A stretch of 64,000 bases of DNA from Seonamhaeicola maritimus (GTDB lineage: Bacteria > Bacteroidota > Bacteroidia > Flavobacteriales > Flavobacteriaceae), in the NCBI RefSeq assembly GCF_008056315.1, contig NZ_VRKQ01000008.1, positions 1,134,957 through 1,198,956 on the forward strand, given 5' to 3'. The translations under genes and the position numbers were made by a program. A model generated the notes under the pieces. It was not told where the DNA came from and did not search any database. It saw only the letters and a program-made list of their open reading frames with translations. Below are positions 46,079 to 54,463 of this stretch, piece by piece (the first letter of the stretch is position 1; each line of letters opens with the position of its first letter).

Positions 46079-46489
46079 ATGGCTAGAATTTTAGCAATTG
46101 ATTATGGTACTAAAAGAACAGGGTTAGCTGTAACAGATGAGTTACAAATTATAGCTTCTGGCCTTACCACCGTTAATACAAAAGAACTAATAGAGTTTTT
46201 AAAAGATTACACGAATTCTGAAGCCGTTGAATTGTTTTTGGTAGGTGAGCCAAAGCAAATGGATAATTCTGCTTCAGAAAGTGAAATTCATATCATGAAA
46301 TTTCTTGAAGCTTTAAAAAAGGAAATTCCAAGCATTCCTATTAAAAGAGTTGATGAACGTTTTACATCAAAAATGGCATTTCAAACCATGATTGATAGTG
46401 GTTTAAAAAAGAATCAAAGAAAGAACAAAGCTCTAATAGATGAAATTAGCGCCACACTTATTCTGCAGAGTTATTTATATTCAAAATAA
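46079..46489 (+). CDS. ruvX: RuvX/YqgF family Holliday junction resolvase
   Basis: 136 aa with the RNase H-like fold. Motifs are MARILAIDYGTKRTGLAVTDE, LFLVGEPKQMDNS, KRVDERFTSKMA and IDEISATLILQSYL, carrying the acidic active site. The family acts as a Holliday-junction resolvase and in rRNA processing. It is first in the ruvX-def-DUF5606 cluster. Confidence 0.93.
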   Translation: MARILAIDYGTKRTGLAVTDELQIIASGLTTVNTKELIEFLKDYTNSEAVELFLVGEPKQMDNSASESEIHIMKFLEALKKEIPSIPIKRVDERFTSKMAFQTMIDSGLKKNQRKNKALIDEISATLILQSYLYSK

Positions 46490-46514
46490 ATATCGTCAAT
46501 AAATTATAGTATTG

Positions 46515-46522
46515 TATTTTTG
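46515..46522 (+). promoter_or_regulatory. Predicted -7 box of def
   Basis: TATTTTTG, exact TAnnTTTG match, about 24 nt before the def ATG. No clear -33 box. Confidence 0.4.
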
Positions 46523-46546
46523 TATCATTAATAGCAATTTATACGC

Positions 46547-47137
46547 ATGATTTTACCAATTGTCGCCTATGGCGACCCTGTTTTAAAGAAGAAAGCGAAA
46601 GACATCTCTCCAGATTATTCTAAACTTGATGTTCTTTTAGAAAACATGTTTGAGACCATGTACAATGCATATGGTGTTGGATTAGCGGCTCCTCAAATAG
46701 GATTACCTATTAGACTCTTTTTAGTTGATACGGAACCTTTTGCCGAAGATGAAAGCTTTACGGAAGAAGAAAAAAATCAATTAAAAGAATTTAAGCGTGT
46801 TTTTATAAATGCAACTATTTTAGAGGAAGAAGGAGACGAGTGGGCTTTTAGTGAGGGTTGCTTAAGTATACCGGATGTTAGAGAAGATGTGTTTAGACAA
46901 CCGGTAATTACAATTGAGTATTACGATGAAAACTTTAAAAAACATACTGAAAAGTTTGATGGATTAATTGCCCGTGTAATTCAACATGAATATGATCATA
47001 TTGAGGGGATTTTATTTACTGATAAACTTTCAAGTTTCAAAAAAAGGTTAATTAAAGGAAAGCTTTCCAATATTTCTAAAGGGAAAATTAACGTTGATTA
47101 TAGAATGCGTTTTCCTGATCAAAAAAAGAAACGATAA
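46547..47137 (+). CDS. def: Peptide deformylase
   Basis: 196 aa. It removes the N-formyl group from nascent proteins. The three family motifs are complete: GVGLAAPQIG (motif 1), EGCLSIP with the metal Cys (motif 2) and QHEYDH (motif 3, HExxH). The acidic insert DEDEDESF-type region at about 60-75 and the basic C-terminus are common in Bacteroidota deformylases. It lies between ruvX and the DUF5606 gene. Confidence 0.97.
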   Translation: MILPIVAYGDPVLKKKAKDISPDYSKLDVLLENMFETMYNAYGVGLAAPQIGLPIRLFLVDTEPFAEDESFTEEEKNQLKEFKRVFINATILEEEGDEWAFSEGCLSIPDVREDVFRQPVITIEYYDENFKKHTEKFDGLIARVIQHEYDHIEGILFTDKLSSFKKRLIKGKLSNISKGKINVDYRMRFPDQKKKR

Positions 47138-47139
47138 TA

Positions 47140-47171
47140 TTTGCAATAGAATAATAAACACTAGATATTTG
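47140..47171 (+). promoter_or_regulatory. Predicted promoter of the DUF5606 gene
   Basis: TTTG (47140-47143), 20-nt spacer, GATATTTG (47164-47171), one base off TAnnTTTG. The ATG follows 19 nt later. Confidence 0.5.
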
Positions 47172-47190
47172 CGCCTTTCAAAAAAGTAAT

Positions 47191-47619
47191 ATGAGTTTAG
47201 AAAAAGTACTTTCAATTGCAGGGAAACCTGGATTATATAAACTAATAGCACAGACCAGAGGAGGTTTTGTAGCTGAGTCTTTAATTGATAAAAAACGTAT
47301 CTCTGTTAGCGTTCAAAGTAACGTTAGTGTATTGAGCGAAATTGCAATCTATACTTTGGCAGAAGAAGTACCATTAAAAGATGTGCTTCAAAAGATCAAA
47401 GAAAAAGAAAACGGAGCGGCAACCTCTATAAAGGCAAAAGATAGCAAAGATAAACTTGAAGAGTATTTCTTTGATGTGTTACCTGATTATGATGAAGATA
47501 GGGTGTATGCAAGTGATATTAAAAAGGTAATTCAATGGTATAATTTACTTCAACAACATGATATGTTGGATTTTTTGGATGACGATGAAGATGATGTTAA
47601 ATCAGACGAAGAAGAATAA
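47191..47619 (+). CDS. DUF5606 family protein
   Basis: 142 aa. It starts MSLEKVLSIAGKPGLYKLIAQTRGGFVAESL and ends in a strongly acidic tail (FLDDDEDDVKSDEEE). This is the usual DUF5606 protein that sits after def in Bacteroidota. No function is established to my knowledge. An own promoter is likely, and a strong terminator follows. Confidence 0.85.
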   Translation: MSLEKVLSIAGKPGLYKLIAQTRGGFVAESLIDKKRISVSVQSNVSVLSEIAIYTLAEEVPLKDVLQKIKEKENGAATSIKAKDSKDKLEEYFFDVLPDYDEDRVYASDIKKVIQWYNLLQQHDMLDFLDDDEDDVKSDEEE

Positions 47620-47625
47620 ATAATC

Positions 47626-47653
47626 AAAACCTCCTAAATTAGGAGGTTTTTTT
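47626..47653 (+). terminator. Rho-independent terminator after the DUF5606 gene
   Basis: Arms AAAACCTCCTAA (47626-47637) and TTAGGAGGTTTT (47639-47650) followed by a T-run. Confidence 0.87.
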
Positions 47654-47721
47654 ATGTCTTTTTGTAAGGTATACTTGAGTTTATCGACACACACTTCAAC
47701 TAACAAATAAAGCTAATCCCA

Positions 47722-48393
47722 ATGAAATCGCTTTGGTTTTTTGATGATGTTAATCTTTTTAAAGTTTTGTGTCCGCACAAATTTAAAGCTTATAAGGTTG
47801 ACCATGATTTTGATTCTTATAGAAAGAAAGATTATATCTATTTTGAAGAAGATTCTGCAAATAAGGTCTATTTAATTGAAAAAGGAAAAGTAAAAATTGG
47901 TTATTACAATGAAGATGGTAGTGAGATTGTAAAAGCCATACTTACCAGGGGAGAACTTTTTGGTGAAACAGCAATTTTGGGAGAATCTAAAAGAGAAGAG
48001 TTTGCTCAATCTGTTGATGATTCTACATCTATTTGTCCTGTGGGTGTAGAAACTATGCATAATTTAATGCGTAATAATCAAACTTTCAGTTTAAAAATCT
48101 ATAAACTTATTGGTTTCAAATTAAGAAAGTTAGAAAGACGCTTACAAATACTACTTTTTAAAGATGCCAAAACAAGGCTTATGGAGTTTTTAGATGAATT
48201 GTGTTCAGATTACGGATACGATTGTGAAAAAACAGGCGATAAAATTATTCAGCACCCTTATACTCAGCGTGATATTGCTTCATTAATTGGAACATCAAGG
48301 CCAACGCTTAACATTCTATTAAATGAACTAAAAGAAGAAAATGTAATAGAATTTGGCAGAAAAGAGATAAGAATTCACAAAAAAACGGCTTAG
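47722..48393 (+). CDS. Crp/Fnr family transcriptional regulator
   Basis: 223 aa. An N-terminal cyclic-nucleotide-binding-type beta barrel (EEDSANKVYLIEKGKVKIGYYNEDGSE, FGETAILGE), a long dimer helix (SLKIYKLIGFKLRKLERRLQILL) and a C-terminal winged helix (YTQRDIASLIGTSRPTLNILLNELKEENVIEF) are clear. The effector is not predictable, and no FNR-type iron-sulfur Cys cluster is evident. The duplicated-domain lipoprotein follows about 75 nt after the stop and may be a target. Confidence 0.92.
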   Translation: MKSLWFFDDVNLFKVLCPHKFKAYKVDHDFDSYRKKDYIYFEEDSANKVYLIEKGKVKIGYYNEDGSEIVKAILTRGELFGETAILGESKREEFAQSVDDSTSICPVGVETMHNLMRNNQTFSLKIYKLIGFKLRKLERRLQILLFKDAKTRLMEFLDELCSDYGYDCEKTGDKIIQHPYTQRDIASLIGTSRPTLNILLNELKEENVIEFGRKEIRIHKKTA

Positions 48394-48409
48394 TGTTAGG
48401 TAGCTAACA
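48394..48409. repeat. Short inverted repeat after the Crp/Fnr gene
   Basis: TGTTAG, loop GTAG, CTAACA, directly after the stop codon and followed by TTTTAT. It could be a weak terminator or an operator for the next gene. Confidence 0.4.
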
Positions 48410-48468
48410 TTTTATAAAGACATCACATTATAACTTTGAAGTATTCAATAACTTTAAAAAATAATGTG

Positions 48469-49338
48469 ATGATTAGAAAAGTGTTTTTAGCAGTTTTAGC
48501 TCTAGGATTAATAACGTTTTCATGTAGTGATGACGACAACCCAAAAAAAACCTCAAGATTAACTTTAAACCTTGATGGATTGGAAGCTTTAGGTCCAGAT
48601 TTTGTTTATGAAGGTTGGATTATTGTTGATGGTGCACCTGTATCAACCGGAACATTCTCTTCAGTAAGTTTTCCACAAACATTTAATATTGACAAGAATC
48701 AATTAAAAAAGGCAACCACTTTTGTGCTTTCAATAGAACCTTCGGTTGACCCAGACCCTTCTCCCGCGGCAACTAAGGTTTTGGCTGGTGATTTCAGTGG
48801 TGATGAGGCTAATGTAAATTCAAATGGTATTGTTGGAGATTTTAGTGCTTCCTCAGGTAAATACATTTTAGCAACTCCTACGGATACTGATGATATGAAT
48901 GAAGAAAGTGGTGTTTGGTTTTTAGATAACTCTAGCGGAAGCCCTGTAGCAGGTTTAGATTTACCGGTATTGTCAGCAGGTTGGAGATATGAAGGTTGGG
49001 TAGTTTTTGATGGTACGCCGATTACTACTGGAACATTTACGGCTGTTGATTCAGCTGATGATAATGCTGCAACATCTATGTTTAAGGGCGATGCAGGTAA
49101 CGGACCAGCGTATCCGGGAGAGGACTATTTGCAAAATGCCCCAGCAGGATTAACGTTTCCAACAGATTTAAAAGGGAAAACAGTTGTGATTTCGGTTGAG
49201 CCAGATCCAGATAATAGTACTGCTCCATTTACCTTAAAGCCACTAGCGCATATGGTTCCTAATGATGCAATGAACCATACCGCAATAATGATGGGGGACG
49301 GACCAGTTAAAAGTTTAACAGGAATAGTTTCGAGATAG
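48469..49338 (+). CDS. Lipoprotein with two RskA-like domains
   Basis: 289 aa from ATG 48469. The leader ends in LITFSCSDDD, with a lipobox Cys. Two similar domains follow: FVYEGWIIVDGAPVSTGTFS...VLSIEPSVDPDP and RYEGWVVFDGTPITTGTFT...VISVEPDPDNS. This pattern resembles the extracytoplasmic domain of anti-sigma-K factor RskA, but without a membrane or sigma-binding part, so it is probably not an anti-sigma factor. A TTG at 48436 is an unlikely upstream start. Function unknown. Confidence 0.7.
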   Translation: MIRKVFLAVLALGLITFSCSDDDNPKKTSRLTLNLDGLEALGPDFVYEGWIIVDGAPVSTGTFSSVSFPQTFNIDKNQLKKATTFVLSIEPSVDPDPSPAATKVLAGDFSGDEANVNSNGIVGDFSASSGKYILATPTDTDDMNEESGVWFLDNSSGSPVAGLDLPVLSAGWRYEGWVVFDGTPITTGTFTAVDSADDNAATSMFKGDAGNGPAYPGEDYLQNAPAGLTFPTDLKGKTVVISVEPDPDNSTAPFTLKPLAHMVPNDAMNHTAIMMGDGPVKSLTGIVSR

Positions 49339-49374
49339 CATACCTTGTCTATGAAAAAGATTAATTGTTTTTGT

Positions 49375-49412
49375 TAGATTTGAAGCATGGTTTAAAAACC
49401 ATGCTTTTTTAT
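49375..49412 (+). promoter_or_regulatory. -7 box overlapping a strong hairpin before tlpA
   Basis: TAGATTTG (49375-49382) is an exact -7 match. Directly after it is the hairpin AAGCATGGTTT (49383-49393) / AAACCATGCTT (49396-49406) with a T-run, which ends the lipoprotein mRNA. The tlpA ATG is at 49421. Confidence 0.5.
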
Positions 49413-49420
49413 TTTTTATT

Positions 49421-49987
49421 ATGCGATTTAAAAAACCTAAAGTTACCGATATAATTTTTTTAATTGTTGTAGCTGTTTTAATTATTCCAAAAACAAGAAA
49501 GCCTATTCAAGTATTTGTAAATAAAGCTGTGGCTGCAGTTATTAGTCCATCTAAAATTCAAGAAGAAAAACAGGAAGCAATTTCCACTTATGATTGGAGG
49601 TTGAAAGACAGTCAGGGCAAAAATTTTAATTTTGAACAAACCAAAGGGAAGATCGTTCTAGTGAATTTTTGGGCTACTTGGTGTCCACCTTGTATAGCAG
49701 AAATGCCCAGTCTTCAGGAGCTTTACAATGATTATCAAGATAAGATTGAATTTGTTTTTGTTTCAAGTGAACCGTTTAAAGATATAAACTCTTTCATAGA
49801 AAAAAATAAATATAACTTCAAAGTATATAAGCCAGTTTCAAATTATAATGAAATATTTAAGGTAAACGGTATTCCAAGAACATTTTTAATTGATAAGAAA
49901 GGAAAGATTGTTATTGATAAAACTGGTGCTGCTAATTGGAATAGTGAAAAAGTGAGAAATACAATAAATGAATTAATACAACAATAA
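49421..49987 (+). CDS. TlpA family thioredoxin-like protein
   Basis: 188 aa with one N-terminal membrane segment (FLIVVAVLIIPKTRKPIQ) and a periplasmic thioredoxin fold. The motif NFWATWCPPCIAEMP gives the CPPC redox centre, and GIPRTFLIDKKGKIV the cis-Pro loop. It probably reduces or shuffles disulfides in the envelope, for example in cytochrome c maturation. The hydroxyacid dehydrogenase gene follows 12 nt later. Confidence 0.92.
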   Translation: MRFKKPKVTDIIFLIVVAVLIIPKTRKPIQVFVNKAVAAVISPSKIQEEKQEAISTYDWRLKDSQGKNFNFEQTKGKIVLVNFWATWCPPCIAEMPSLQELYNDYQDKIEFVFVSSEPFKDINSFIEKNKYNFKVYKPVSNYNEIFKVNGIPRTFLIDKKGKIVIDKTGAANWNSEKVRNTINELIQQ

Positions 49988-49999
49988 AATATAACGAAA

Positions 50000-50965
50000 T
50001 TGAAGATAGTTGTTTTAGATGGTTTTACATTGAACCCAGGAGATTTAAGTTGGCAAGGTATTTCTAAATATGGAGATTTAATTGTGCATGAGAGGACGCC
50101 TTATAATACAAAAGATATTGTTAAGGCAATTGGTGACGCTGAAGTAGTGTACACTAATAAAACGCCTTTAACAAGTGAAGTACTTAAAAACACATCTTCG
50201 GTTAAATTTGTAGGAGTTTTGGCGACAGGTTATAACATTGTTGACGTTGATGTTGCTAAAGAAATGGGAATAATTGTGACAAATGTACCTAGTTACAGTA
50301 CTCAGTCTGTTGCTCAATTTACAATGGCTTTGTTGTTAGAAATGTGTCATAACGTTGGTGACCACAGTTATGCAGTTCATAATGGCGACTGGGTAAATGC
50401 CATAGATTTTTGTTTTTGGAATTCTCCATTAATCGAATTGGCAGGAAAAACAATGGGTATTATTGGTTTTGGAAGCATTGGTCAAAGTGTTGCCAAAGTG
50501 GCACAAGTATTTGGGTTGAATATTTTGGTGCACACAAGAACGAAAAAGCCTGAGTTTGAAACAGAAACTTGCAGATTTGTGGAGTTAGATGAACTTTTTA
50601 CTAACTCAGATGTTATAAGTTTACATTGTCCGCTTTTTGAAAGCACTCAGGGTATTATTAATACCAAAAACATTGCTAAAATGAAAGATGGTGTCAAGAT
50701 TATTAATACGGCTAGAGGCGGGTTGATTGTTGAAAAGGATTTGGCTAACGCTCTTAATTCTGGTAAAGTATCTGGAGCAGCTGTTGATGTTGTTTCGGCT
50801 GAACCTATGAAAGCCAATAACCCTTTGTTAAACGCCAAGAACTGTATAATTACACCGCATATTGCCTGGGCGCCAAAAGAGGCGAGAACAAGATTACTAA
50901 ATACTACAATTGATAATTTAGAAGCTTATTTGGAAGGAAATCCTATCAATGTGGTGAATAATTAG
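50000..50965 (+). CDS. NAD(P)-dependent D-2-hydroxyacid dehydrogenase
   Basis: 321 aa. A Rossmann domain with GIIGFGSIGQSVAKVA is nested in the substrate domain. Catalytic residues are in INTARGGLI (Arg), DVVSAEPM (Glu) and ITPHIAWA (His). Relatives include glycerate/hydroxypyruvate reductases; the exact substrate is not defined. Start is TTG at 50000, 12 nt after tlpA. The end overlaps the convergent cyclase gene by 4 nt. Confidence 0.92.
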   Translation: MKIVVLDGFTLNPGDLSWQGISKYGDLIVHERTPYNTKDIVKAIGDAEVVYTNKTPLTSEVLKNTSSVKFVGVLATGYNIVDVDVAKEMGIIVTNVPSYSTQSVAQFTMALLLEMCHNVGDHSYAVHNGDWVNAIDFCFWNSPLIELAGKTMGIIGFGSIGQSVAKVAQVFGLNILVHTRTKKPEFETETCRFVELDELFTNSDVISLHCPLFESTQGIINTKNIAKMKDGVKIINTARGGLIVEKDLANALNSGKVSGAAVDVVSAEPMKANNPLLNAKNCIITPHIAWAPKEARTRLLNTTIDNLEAYLEGNPINVVNN

Positions 50966-51648
50966 TGTTCTTTTTTCTTAAAAGATTCTATCAAAAAAAG
51001 ATTTAATAGAATTAGTGAAAATGCATAAATAGAATCTTCAATGGGTATTGTAAATATTCTAAAACTCAAATTTTCGGCATTGTTGTACCACACCACTTCA
51101 TCTTGAATCAAACTACCAGTTAATACACCGTTAACAATAAAAAATGGAATTAGCATCACTAGAAAAGTTATTAGGTAACTGTCTAGTAAATCGGGTTGCT
51201 TTTTTAATGCTACGTAAATTAAAACTATAGCAAGGGTAAAGTTTATTAGAGTATACCATTTATCATAATTGTAAACTATAATAGCCGTGAGAATAAAAAT
51301 TAATAAATAGGATAGGGTTTTAGTGTGTTTATGCGGTAATTTGAAGTTAGGGAAATAATACAAAAGTGAATAATGAGTAAAAACACAAGCATAAGGAATA
51401 CAAATAAAAAAGAGCCATTCTTCAATAGGTAAATTAAAAAAGTTTATACCCAAAAGGTAATCACTGTTGAATCCCCAAAAACCATTGATGGTAAAAATTA
51501 TGTCCCATGGAATAAAAATTAGCATAGAAATAAAAATGCTAATAAAAAGGGGTTTCCAAAGTTTGTAGAATTTTAGTTTAGGGTGAAAACTAAATAAAAA
51601 GGGAATACTTATAGAACTTAAATTAAGTAAGAGATATAAGTAATTCAT
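50962..51648 (-). CDS. Lycopene cyclase domain protein (CrtYcd/CarR-like)
   Basis: 228 aa with about seven transmembrane segments in two similar halves. Each half carries the PIEE-type motif: LPIEEWLFFICIPYACVFTHY in the first and IPIEDSIYAFSLILLNL in the second. This heterodimeric-type cyclase, here fused in one chain, should close the beta-ionone rings of lycopene in the membrane. It is the last gene of the crt operon, directly after crtZ. Confidence 0.88.
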   Translation of the reverse strand: MNYLYLLLNLSSISIPFLFSFHPKLKFYKLWKPLFISIFISMLIFIPWDIIFTINGFWGFNSDYLLGINFFNLPIEEWLFFICIPYACVFTHYSLLYYFPNFKLPHKHTKTLSYLLIFILTAIIVYNYDKWYTLINFTLAIVLIYVALKKQPDLLDSYLITFLVMLIPFFIVNGVLTGSLIQDEVVWYNNAENLSFRIFTIPIEDSIYAFSLILLNLFLIESFKKKEH

Positions 51649-52101
51649 TTAGGTCTTTTTAAAATATTTGAAAGGTACAAACAGCATTCCAAAACATTCA
51701 CCATCCTCTTTACCTATATGTTTATGATGAATTTTATGAGCTCTTCTTACGCCTTTAGCATACCAATTATTGGCTTTTCTAAAAAGTTTAAAACGCTGAT
51801 GAATAAAAATATCATGAACTATAAAATACGAGATTCCGTAGGCAAAAATTCCAAGCCCAATAGGAAGTCCTATCCACAGGTTATTATATTTCCAAAGTAG
51901 AAAAAAAACAATGCTCACCACAGCATAAAAAATAAAGAAAGCATCATTTCTTTCAAACCAACTATTGTGATCCTTTTTATGATGATCTTTATGCAAACTC
52001 CATAAGAATCCATGCATTATATATTTATGCGTAAACCACGCCATAAATTCCATAAAGCAATAAGTGCCTAAAAAAACTAAAATCCAAAGAATGGCTTGCA
52101 T
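51649..52101 (-). CDS. crtZ: Beta-carotene hydroxylase
   Basis: 150 aa. Histidine clusters HKYIMHGFLWSLHKDHHKK, FIVHDIFIHQRF and HKIHHKH are those of the CrtZ di-iron hydroxylases. It adds 3-hydroxyl groups to the beta-ionone rings, giving zeaxanthin. It lies directly (zero spacer) before the cyclase gene and 10 nt after crtB. Confidence 0.92.
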   Translation of the reverse strand: MQAILWILVFLGTYCFMEFMAWFTHKYIMHGFLWSLHKDHHKKDHNSWFERNDAFFIFYAVVSIVFFLLWKYNNLWIGLPIGLGIFAYGISYFIVHDIFIHQRFKLFRKANNWYAKGVRRAHKIHHKHIGKEDGECFGMLFVPFKYFKKT

Positions 52102-52111
52102 GACTTTTAAA

Positions 52112-52951
52112 TTACAATAAATTTAGTTGATATTTTACATAACTCCTCATTAAGAGTTCTATTTTTTTTGGATTAGATACTCTAATACGTGTGCTTTTAA
52201 TTTTTAATGCAGGCGTTTTTTTTAATTTCTTTAGCAGTTGCCTATAATATCTGTAGGCCATGAAAACCCCAAATTTTGCGTCTATTGGAAGTTTTTTAAT
52301 TCCACTTAGTCCTTTCGCGAAATCAGATTCAATATCATCAATAATCTCTTTTTTAGATGCTTCATCTAAATTACTGAGGTCAGCATTTGGGAAATAACTT
52401 CTGTTCAGTTCATCAAAGTCGGCTTTCAAGTCTCTTAAAAAGTTTACTTTTTGGAATGCTGAACCCAAAGACATGGCAGTATCCTTTAAATTATCATATT
52501 TAATTTGGTCTCCTTTTACAAAAACTTTCAGGCACATTAAACCTACTACATCAGCAGAACCGTAAATATAATCTTTGTATTCTTGATCAGTTAAATAATC
52601 TGTTTTGTGCAAATCTAAACGCATGCTTTTCATAAATGCATCTACTAATTCTTTATCTATGTTGTACTTGTGAAATGTATATTGAAAAGCATTTAGAATT
52701 GGGTTTAGACTTATTTTTTCTTTTAATGCTGATTCTAAATCTTCGGTAAATTCATTGAATAATGATTCTTTTTTATAGTCATGAAAAGAATCAACTATTT
52801 CATCGGCTAAACGAACAAAACCATAAATGTTATATATATCATTTCTGATAGAATTTGATAACATTTTGGTGGCCAATGAAAATGACGTACTATATGTTTT
52901 GGTAACAATTTTACTGCAACTATAGGATACGGTGTCAAATAATTGTTTCAT
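52112..52951 (-). CDS. crtB: Phytoene synthase
   Basis: 279 aa. The two Asp-rich regions are present, LADEIVDSFHDY (D50/D54) and FLRDLKADFDELNRSYFP. It condenses two geranylgeranyl-PP to phytoene. Located 2 nt after crtI. A squalene synthase-like reading is unlikely given the crt neighbours. Confidence 0.93.
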   Translation of the reverse strand: MKQLFDTVSYSCSKIVTKTYSTSFSLATKMLSNSIRNDIYNIYGFVRLADEIVDSFHDYKKESLFNEFTEDLESALKEKISLNPILNAFQYTFHKYNIDKELVDAFMKSMRLDLHKTDYLTDQEYKDYIYGSADVVGLMCLKVFVKGDQIKYDNLKDTAMSLGSAFQKVNFLRDLKADFDELNRSYFPNADLSNLDEASKKEIIDDIESDFAKGLSGIKKLPIDAKFGVFMAYRYYRQLLKKLKKTPALKIKSTRIRVSNPKKIELLMRSYVKYQLNLL

Positions 52952-52953
52952 GA

Positions 52954-54414
52954 TTAGTGATGTTTGGATATTAATTCTGATACTAGTTTTCCTGAAATTA
53001 ATGATGGAGGCACACCAGGTCCTGGAACAGTTAGTTGTCCAGTAAAATACAAATTTTTTACTTTTTTACTTTTAAGTTTTGGTCTTAAAAATGCAGTTTG
53101 CATTAAAGTATTGGCCATACCATAGGCGTTTCCTTTAAAGGAGTTATAATCTTTTTCAAAATCTTTAACGCAGAAAGATTCTTTAAAAAGAATATGCTCT
53201 GTTACTTTTTGAGAAGTTAGGTTTTCTAACCTACTTATAATTTTGTTAAAATAGGTTTCTCTGAGATCTTCAGTATCTTCAATACCAGGAGCTAGTGGAA
53301 TTAAAAAGATACCAGCTTCTTTACCCTTAGGGGCGGTACTGTTATCTGTTATACTTGGAAAACTTGCATAAAACAAAGGATCTTCTGGCCATTGGGGTTT
53401 GTCATAAATAGCTGTGGCATGAACATCAAAATCAACATCAAAAAATAAGGTATGATGTTCTACGTTTTTAACTTTTTTGTCAAATCCTACATAAAACAGT
53501 AAGGCTGAGGGAGCAAATACTTTTTTCTCCCAGTATTTTTGGGAATACTGACGATATTTTTCATCTAAAAGGGTTTCGGTATGCCAATAATCGGCACCGC
53601 TTAGTATGATATCTGCCTGATATACCACGTTATTTGATTCAACGCTAATAGCTACTTCATTTTCCACATTTATTTTATTAACAGAAGCATTAGTGTTTAT
53701 TATAACACCTAATTCTTTAGCTAGATTTTCCATGGCCAATATAACTTGATACATGCCTTTTTTGGGATGAAATGTACCCAAGCCAAAATCTGCATAATTC
53801 ATAAAATTATAGAAAGAGGGCGTATTGCTTGGTTTAGCACCTAGGAATAAAACAGGGAATTCAAGTATCTTTCTAAGTTTATCATTTTTGAATAGCTTCC
53901 TTATGTCTTGTTTTACATTGGTTAAAAATTGATTTAACCGCGTAATGGTTGTAAAAGAAACCAATTCTAGCGGAGAAACTCCGGGATTGTATACTAAATC
54001 CTTTATAGCAATATCATAATTGTCCTTAGCTTTAGAAATAAATTTATCTAGACTTTTTGAACTGCCTTTTTCATTAGCTTCAAAGGTTTCGGAAATTTTA
54101 TCAAGTGAGTCTTCAATAGTAATTAAGTCATTCTTACCAAAATATACACTATAAGCAGGACTAAGTTTGTCTAAAGTATAATAATCAGAAGGTTTCTTGT
54201 TGAAATCGGCGAAGAAACGTTCGAATACATCAGGCATCCAGTACCATGTTGGTCCTATATCAAATGTAAAACCATTCTTTTTTAATTGTCTAGCTCTTCC
54301 TCCAATTGTTTGGTTTTTCTCTAAGATGGTAACATTGTATCCAGCCTTAGCTAAATAACATGAAGCAGCTAAAGATGAGAACCCGGAACCTATTATAATT
54401 ATATTGTTTTTCAT
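52954..54414 (-). CDS. crtI: Phytoene desaturase
   Basis: 486 aa from ATG 54414, with an alternative start at 54447 that is unlikely as it lies in the operator region. The FAD-binding IIIIGSGFSSLAASCYLAKAGYNVTILEKN Rossmann motif and the C-terminal NLYFTGQLTVPGPGVPPSLISGKLVSE block are typical. It desaturates phytoene to lycopene. It is the first gene of the crt operon, 50 nt after carH. Confidence 0.94.
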   Translation of the reverse strand: MKNNIIIIGSGFSSLAASCYLAKAGYNVTILEKNQTIGGRARQLKKNGFTFDIGPTWYWMPDVFERFFADFNKKPSDYYTLDKLSPAYSVYFGKNDLITIEDSLDKISETFEANEKGSSKSLDKFISKAKDNYDIAIKDLVYNPGVSPLELVSFTTITRLNQFLTNVKQDIRKLFKNDKLRKILEFPVLFLGAKPSNTPSFYNFMNYADFGLGTFHPKKGMYQVILAMENLAKELGVIINTNASVNKINVENEVAISVESNNVVYQADIILSGADYWHTETLLDEKYRQYSQKYWEKKVFAPSALLFYVGFDKKVKNVEHHTLFFDVDFDVHATAIYDKPQWPEDPLFYASFPSITDNSTAPKGKEAGIFLIPLAPGIEDTEDLRETYFNKIISRLENLTSQKVTEHILFKESFCVKDFEKDYNSFKGNAYGMANTLMQTAFLRPKLKSKKVKNLYFTGQLTVPGPGVPPSLISGKLVSELISKHH

Positions 54415-54453
54415 TTTGTTTAACAAATATAATAAAAAGTTAAACAAAAAATA
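54415..54453 (-). promoter_or_regulatory. Candidate CarH operator/promoter of crtI
   Basis: A perfect 10-bp inverted repeat, TTTGTTTAAC (54415-54424) and GTTAAACAAA (54439-54448), with a 14-nt spacer, lies next to the crtI ATG. On the coding strand the TATTTTTTG at 54453-54445 resembles a -7 box. The distal half-site matches the one before carH. Confidence 0.5.
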
Positions 54454-54463
54454 GTTTTATTAA

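Noticed and set aside
54415-54447. 11-residue N-terminal extension of CrtI
   Set aside because: It would cover the inverted-repeat operator region, and the Rossmann motif starts properly from ATG 54414.
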